In this document: positions 29,764 through 33,282 of the stretch, one piece after another
Numbering within the stretch: position 1 is the first letter of the stretch
Layout: the number at the start of each line of letters is the position of its first letter
NCBI RefSeq assembly: GCF_025420485.1
Contig: NZ_JAOEFD010000017.1
Coordinates: 1 to 33,282 of the forward strand
Source: Nesterenkonia marinintestina
Lineage (GTDB): Bacteria > Actinomycetota > Actinomycetes > Actinomycetales > Micrococcaceae
Reading direction: 5' to 3'
Length of the DNA stretch: 33,282 nt
The notes under the pieces: generated by a model
Told to the model about the DNA's origin: nothing
The model's database searches: none
Seen by the model: the letters and a program-made list of their open reading frames with translations, nothing else
Position numbers and translations under genes: made by a program

Positions 29764-30456
29764 CTACAGTCTCGATCGATCACGCGTGGGTATGAGCGGC
29801 TCATCTATTGGGCCGACGTGCCGATCGAGCCAGTCCTTGAGTGGCTGGGTTCCCTTCCAGATCGTGCGGATCTTGTCGAGGACCACGGGGGTGTGCATCC
29901 ACTCGGCCTGTTCTTATTGCTGAACGACGGCGGCACCCTTCCAGCGCAGTAGCTCGGCGCGCGGGTGCAACGAGGGGTATCCGGAAGGTGTTCTCTTCAA
30001 TGGCGACTCGATGCCTGAGGTGATGGGGAGCTCCCGGCGGGTGAGTTCGGCGCGAAGCTTCTCGAACTCGCGGCCACTGGTCTCCTCATCGATTGCACCT
30101 CGGAACCGCTGGCACTGGTCGCGGGCCATCGCCATCGCGCCGTAGCCGATGACCATGCCAGCAGCAGATACCTCCAGGTAGTAGCCGATGCCACCGACCG
30201 CTCGGGCTTCGCTGGTCGCGCCCGTCCACAGCTTGTAGGGCGACTTGTCCTTGGAGAAGCGCAGATCCCGGTTAGGCCGGAACATCCGCATAGTTTCGAA
30301 CTCAGCGGCCAGTTCGTTGAGCAGTGTCAGCATAGGTTCCCGCACCTGCTCTTGCCAGATCGTCTTGTTGGCGTTCCAATAATCCTTGCTGTTGTCCTCA
30401 CTGAGGCCTTCGAAGAAGGTGAACAGCTCGGGAGGAAAGCCTTGGAACGTGCTCAT
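29764..30456 (-). pseudogene. DUF2461-family protein with in-frame stop
   Basis: Starting at ATG 30456 (GGGGAGG upstream), translation gives a DUF2461 protein (FPPELFTFFEGLSEDNSKDYW, FRPNRDLRFSKDKSPYK, GIGYYLEVSAAGMVIGYGAM) that stops at TAA 29914-29916 after AVVQQ (180 residues). Beyond the stop the same frame stays open to 29764 and encodes a sensible end (EQAEWMHTPVVLDKIRTIWK), giving about 230 residues, the family's usual size. The TAA is thus a likely nonsense mutation (for instance from TAT). The truncated protein may still fold. Function of DUF2461 is unknown. It overlaps the TfoX gene by 4 nt. Confidence 0.8.
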
Positions 30457-30797
30457 TGCGAGCCTCCCCGCGCTGGTGCATTGTGTTCCAAAGCGACGCT
30501 GACCCAAAAGGCAAGGTCGTCCTCGGTGGTGAGGGCTTCCTTATGGACGTGGACCCACCCGGGCCCCATGGAGCGCCCAGCTCCCATCTCGGCCTGTACG
30601 GTGCCGGGGCGTTCGAGGAACTCTTGGTTCTGTTTCGGGTCGATGCGGACCAGAAGGTCGCCTTCGCGGCCCACGGCGACGACCATCTTCTCGTTGACCA
30701 TGAAGGACAACCCGCCGAACATTCGCACTTCGCGCATCGAGGGTTCGGACGCCAGTGCTGTTCGGACTCGATCGATCAGCGGAGCAAGGTCGTTCAT
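30453..30797 (-). CDS. TfoX N-terminal domain protein
   Basis: This 114-residue protein has the TfoX-N fold pattern (MREVRMFGGLSFMVNEKMVV then AVGREGDLLVRIDP...GWVHVHKEAL). AGGAG precedes the ATG. In gammaproteobacteria this domain is part of the competence regulator Sxy, but stand-alone actinobacterial copies have no known link to competence. It sits in the ArsR-led operon, overlapping DUF2461 by 4 nt and starting 11 bp after the SnoaL-like gene. Confidence 0.85.
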   Translation of the reverse strand: MNDLAPLIDRVRTALASEPSMREVRMFGGLSFMVNEKMVVAVGREGDLLVRIDPKQNQEFLERPGTVQAEMGAGRSMGPGWVHVHKEALTTEDDLAFWVSVALEHNAPARGGSQ

Positions 30798-30807
30798 GGG
30801 CTTGCTC

Positions 30808-31179
30808 CTACGCCGTCTGATCGGGCTGAGCGTAAGAGAGCCGGTCGAAGACCAGCATGAGCTTGACGATCTTGCCTTCGCGGACAGTGAAGTTCTCGGC
30901 GGCCAGTGCTGTGTTGGTCGCTGCGGTCTGTGGGTAATAGAACAGCGCCACGTGGCCGTCGTCGGCGAAGTGCGCCACGTGGGTCAGCCCTGTCAGGTTC
31001 GGGGCGAATCCCCTCAGGTAGTCGCGCCAGGCTTCCTTGCCGGTCAGGGTCTCTCCGGGTGCGTGGCAGACGATGTCGTCGGACACCTGTGTCATGGCTT
31101 GGTCAATGTTTCCGCCGGTCCACGCGCGGTGATACTCCAGCACGATGTCAAGCGCGGCCGTGTCAGTTTCCAGTGTCAT
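30808..31179 (-). CDS. SnoaL-like/NTF2-fold protein of the ArsR operon
   Basis: This 123-residue protein starts at 31179 behind AAGGAG. The pattern (VLEYHRAWTGGNIDQAMTQV, VCHAPGETLTGKEAWRDYL, TVREGKIVKLMLVFDRLSY) fits the SnoaL-like family. It follows the SRPBCC gene by 41 bp on the same strand. A ligand-binding or small-molecule-modifying role is all that can be inferred. Confidence 0.85.
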   Translation of the reverse strand: MTLETDTAALDIVLEYHRAWTGGNIDQAMTQVSDDIVCHAPGETLTGKEAWRDYLRGFAPNLTGLTHVAHFADDGHVALFYYPQTAATNTALAAENFTVREGKIVKLMLVFDRLSYAQPDQTA

Positions 31180-31220
31180 GAGGGCTCCTTCGATGTCGGT
31201 CGGTGACGGGCGGTGCACGG

Positions 31221-31649
31221 CTAGGTCGGCCTCCAGTGATCCTCACCGGCGTCGCCTCCGGCGGCAGCGATGCTCAGCCGCGGCAAGAAGTGCCCCCATC
31301 CATCGGCGTGACCAGTGAGCTGGGCATCCGGCAGGTTCGAGTGCACCAGCTCCACGCGAGTGCCGCTCGGGATCGCAGTGAGCTCGAATGCCACTGTCGA
31401 TGAGCCTGGGGGCAAGTCGGTACTGCCTGCCACGCCCCAGGACATGACGACTCGGCGTGGTCGGTCCACGTCGAGATACTTGCCTCGGATTGCGTGACCC
31501 GCGATGTCCACCGCGAAGTCGCCCCCGCGCTCGGGGGTGAGTGTGGCATGCTGTCCCATCCAGGCAGTCATTCCTGATTCGCTCACCAGGTACTCGAAGA
31601 CGTCTTCTGGAGTGGCCGCGATCTCGATCGAGGTCGTGAACTCAGTCAT
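31221..31649 (-). CDS. SRPBCC (AHSA1-type) domain protein
   Basis: This 142-residue protein starts at ATG 31649, 8 nt inside the ArsR gene end. SRPBCC features are TEFTTSIEIAATPEDVFEYL, RGGDFAVDIAGHAIRGKYLD, PRRVVMSWG and the C-terminal GWGHFLPRLSIAAAGG helix. ArsR-SRPBCC pairs are common in actinobacteria; the SRPBCC protein probably binds a hydrophobic ligand. The overlap indicates tight co-translation with the regulator. Confidence 0.88.
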   Translation of the reverse strand: MTEFTTSIEIAATPEDVFEYLVSESGMTAWMGQHATLTPERGGDFAVDIAGHAIRGKYLDVDRPRRVVMSWGVAGSTDLPPGSSTVAFELTAIPSGTRVELVHSNLPDAQLTGHADGWGHFLPRLSIAAAGGDAGEDHWRPT

Positions 31650-31977
31650 CGGTCTGACCCTTCCATGACTCAACGGCCGCCTTAAGGTCGGCCAACTTCG
31701 TGGGCCAGAACTCGTCCAAATACGCCCGCACAGCTTCTAACCCGTCGGTCTCCACCGCGAACAGGTGGCGCGTGCCCTCGCGGGTGCTGCGCGCGAGACC
31801 TGCCTCGCGCAGCACCTTCAGGTGATGAGAGGTCGTCTGCTGCGACAGTCCGACCGACCCAGCGATCTCTCCTACCGATCGCGGACGGGAGCGAACCACT
31901 GCAAGGATCGCTCGACGGTTCGCATCCGCCAGAGCGCGCAGCGCCTGATCCAGACCATCAGCGGCTTCGGCTGCCAT
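31642..31977 (-). CDS. ArsR-family regulator (no metal site), operon leader
   Basis: This 111-residue protein has the ArsR winged helix (LRALADANRRAILAVVRSRP, VGEIAGSVGLSQQTTSHHLKVLREAGL, TREGTRHLFAVE). It lacks Cys and His pairs of metal sensors, so it belongs to the non-metal ArsR group that partners SRPBCC proteins. AAGGGGG lies 5 nt before the ATG. A 6-4-6 palindrome upstream is its likely autoregulatory site. It heads the operon SRPBCC, SnoaL-like, TfoX-N, DUF2461. Confidence 0.9.
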   Translation of the reverse strand: MAAEAADGLDQALRALADANRRAILAVVRSRPRSVGEIAGSVGLSQQTTSHHLKVLREAGLARSTREGTRHLFAVETDGLEAVRAYLDEFWPTKLADLKAAVESWKGQTDD

Positions 31978-32003
31978 GGAAACCCCCTTATCGACAGAGC
32001 ATC

Positions 32004-32027
32004 AGCATAGCACAAATCGACATTTGT
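32004..32027 (-). promoter_or_regulatory. ArsR operon operator and -10
   Basis: ACAAAT-CGAC-ATTTGT (32012-32027) is a perfect 6-bp inverted repeat typical of ArsR sites. On the minus strand it lies directly upstream of TATGCT (32004-32009), a -10 candidate, so repressor binding would cover the promoter. Confidence 0.65.
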
Positions 32028-32203
32028 ACATATGGGCCTCGGTGATGACAGTGTTCTCGGGTCGGCAGACTCCAGGCCCACGGTCGAGCACGTCCCGGTA
32101 GACCAACCTCGACCGGACACACCCACTCCCGACATGTGTCAGTTTCAGAAGGCGACTGCATGGCCAGGCGCTTGAATCCGGGAGTTGTGCAGTCGGCTGT
32201 TGA

Positions 32204-32221
32204 ACTTCTGATGTCAGAAGT
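32204..32221. repeat. Perfect 8-bp palindrome of unknown role
   Basis: ACTTCTGA-TG-TCAGAAGT lies midway between two divergent genes and far from both starts. It could be a regulator site or an element remnant. Confidence 0.6.
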
Positions 32222-32395
32222 CCCCTGCTGTAGGACCCCGCGGATCCTGTCACACGTGAGAGCCGCTGACATGGGGAGTGACATTTCGACGGGACACGGT
32301 CTGTCTCACTAACTTGTCGTAATCCTCAGGGGTGGCCGCTCTTGGAGGTCTCGTGCCCTGACGTATCCGGTCGTCGAAATCTCTAGAGTAAGGCC

Positions 32396-33148
32396 ATGGG
32401 TACAAGCTCTTCAGAAGACAGATGCTGCTGGTGGTGCGGGCAGCGGGCGGACTCTAAAGAGCACCGCTTCAAGGCGAGCGACCTACGGTGGATGTTTCAA
32501 GACTCTCCCTCGCTATGGCTTGACGCGGGTGAGCGCCCAACGAGACTTCAGGGACCCGGCGCGAAAGCGGTACTTTTCCCTCACGTGCTATGCCGCGACT
32601 GCAATTCCGCGCGCAGTCAGCCCTTAGACGACGCCTACTCGGCGTTCTTCACATTCATCTGCGAAGGTGCTGAGAGGTTTCGGAACCTCGCCGAGTTCTC
32701 GATGGAGGAGATCTATTCTTCAGACGCACAGGGGCCGGGGAACCTGGCCCGGTACTTCATGAAGAACTTCGCTTGTCGTATTGCCTCGATGGGCTTCGAG
32801 GTGCCTCAGCAGATCATCGAGTTTATGAATGGGGCCCAGGGCATGCCTAACGCTAGTCTGCTCCTGTACCGGGACTTCGCTTTGCACGACCACTTCCGAC
32901 AAATCGGAGATCACGGGATCTTTCTCTACGCCAACGCCATGAACTCGCCGACGGAGCCGAGCGAAGGGCCGCTCACTGCAATATGTGCAGAGCTACAGGT
33001 CGGGCCGATCGGAGCCTTGTTCTTCTGGGATGTTGACACTGCGCTGGGGCCCATCTTCTCCGCAGATCCGTGGGTACACCTTCGTCACAGGACAGAGCTG
33101 CCGTATCCCGAGCTGCATGACGAACAATGGGGCCGCCTTAACCCGTAG
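32396..33148 (+). CDS. HNH-like zinc-finger protein, unknown function
   Basis: This 250-residue protein begins with CCWWCGQ (Cys11, Cys14), then KEHRFKASDL (His23), and later LCRDCNSARSQPLDDAY (Cys66, Cys69, Asn70). The CxxC...EH...CxxCN arrangement is that of HNH endonuclease-like treble clefs with two zinc knuckles, where EH would be the metal-dependent active-site start. A final catalytic His or Asn is not clear, so nuclease activity is uncertain. The remaining 170 residues are a mixed helical/sheet domain not recognised. It is likely leaderless (TAGAGT 6 nt before the ATG). Such proteins occur in phage and defence loci. Confidence 0.6.
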   Translation: MGTSSSEDRCCWWCGQRADSKEHRFKASDLRWMFQDSPSLWLDAGERPTRLQGPGAKAVLFPHVLCRDCNSARSQPLDDAYSAFFTFICEGAERFRNLAEFSMEEIYSSDAQGPGNLARYFMKNFACRIASMGFEVPQQIIEFMNGAQGMPNASLLLYRDFALHDHFRQIGDHGIFLYANAMNSPTEPSEGPLTAICAELQVGPIGALFFWDVDTALGPIFSADPWVHLRHRTELPYPELHDEQWGRLNP

Positions 33149-33186
33149 GTGGTACGAGCCCGGCTTGCTCCGGAGAATCCCGTCAT

Positions 33187-33282
33187 GTGAATCCAGGATT
33201 CGCCGATTCGCTTAATCTTCTCCACGACACTGCAGTCCCGGTCGCAGTCATGTATGCCGAATTCAGAGGACAGGCGGTCTAC
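33187..33282 (+). CDS. Partial gene running off the right edge
   Basis: From GTG 33187 (GGAG about 11 nt upstream) the frame is open to the window end, 32 codons (NPGFADSLNLLHDTAVPVAV, then MYAEFRGQAVY). It follows the HNH-like gene by 38 bp in the same direction and may be its partner. An internal ATG at 33249 is an alternative start. No family is recognisable from so short a piece. Confidence 0.35.
   Translation, partial: MNPGFADSLNLLHDTAVPVAVMYAEFRGQAVY

Larger units (their letters stand above)
31978..32395. other. Intergenic region with two palindromes and divergent promoters
   Basis: This 418-bp region has no credible gene. It holds the ArsR operon promoter and operator near 32004-32027, the palindrome ACTTCTGA-TG-TCAGAAGT (32204-32221), and a leaderless-type promoter for the HNH-like gene (TAGAGT, 32384-32389, 6 nt before the ATG at 32396). 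Confidence 0.55.

Overview
The window is high-G+C DNA with actinobacterial features: GTG/ATG starts with GGAGG-type ribosome sites, several apparently leaderless promoters (TANNNT 6-7 nt before the start codon), WYL and AbiEi_4-type proteins, and actinobacterial-style IS3 elements. It looks like an accessory region of an Actinomycetota genome, probably Micrococcales (Brevibacterium-like is a guess from gene content). No rRNA, core housekeeping gene or complete tRNA is visible.

Region 1 (about 300-10320) is a metal-resistance island. A KmtR-like ArsR sensor is followed by an MFS exporter. Then come two divergent copper lipoproteins, DUF305 (-) and CueP (+). A minus-strand copper block is transcribed from 10253 down to 3673: copZ, a membrane-anchored His-rich protein, copA (CPC-type P1B ATPase), a YHS protein, a one-repeat DUF1541/YdhK lipoprotein and copB (CPH-type ATPase with a His-rich N-terminus). 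A CsoR-type operator (10294-10312) lies in front of copZ, but no csoR is present. Together these cover cytoplasmic chaperoning (CopZ), export (CopA, CopB) and extracytoplasmic buffering (DUF305, CueP, YdhK, YHS, secreted protein).

Region 2 (10315-12681) is a DHA2-type 14-TM drug exporter with a divergent TetR regulator. Two inverted repeats lie between them.

Region 3 (13282-17060) holds an AbiEi/AbiEii (type IV) toxin-antitoxin pair with a clear promoter/operator, a perfect 16-bp stem-loop, a 20-bp tandem repeat, and a divergent WYL regulator/RidA pair.

Region 4 (17211-26518) is mobile DNA. It contains an IS3-family element with perfect 24-bp ends and a frameshifted orfB, a broken XRE operon, and an XRE gene whose 3' end runs into a reverse-oriented tRNA 3' half plus terminator (candidate attachment site). 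These are followed by a small membrane protein, a tyrosine recombinase, a glutaredoxin, a TGTCC repeat cluster and a conjugation-like module: a ParA-like ATPase, an SLT+NlpC/P60 peptidoglycan hydrolase, a PEGA/NTF2-like membrane protein and a truncated membrane protein. The coupling protein, VirB4 and relaxase are absent, so the transfer region is incomplete here.

Region 5 (26588-29102) has a serine resolvase, a second IS3-family element and a cupin gene whose 5' end is cut by that IS.

Region 6 (29295-33282) has a small SnoaL-like gene and an ArsR-led operon (ArsR, SRPBCC, SnoaL-like, TfoX-N, DUF2461 with an in-frame stop) behind a palindromic operator. It ends with an HNH-like zinc protein of unknown role and a partial gene running off the edge.
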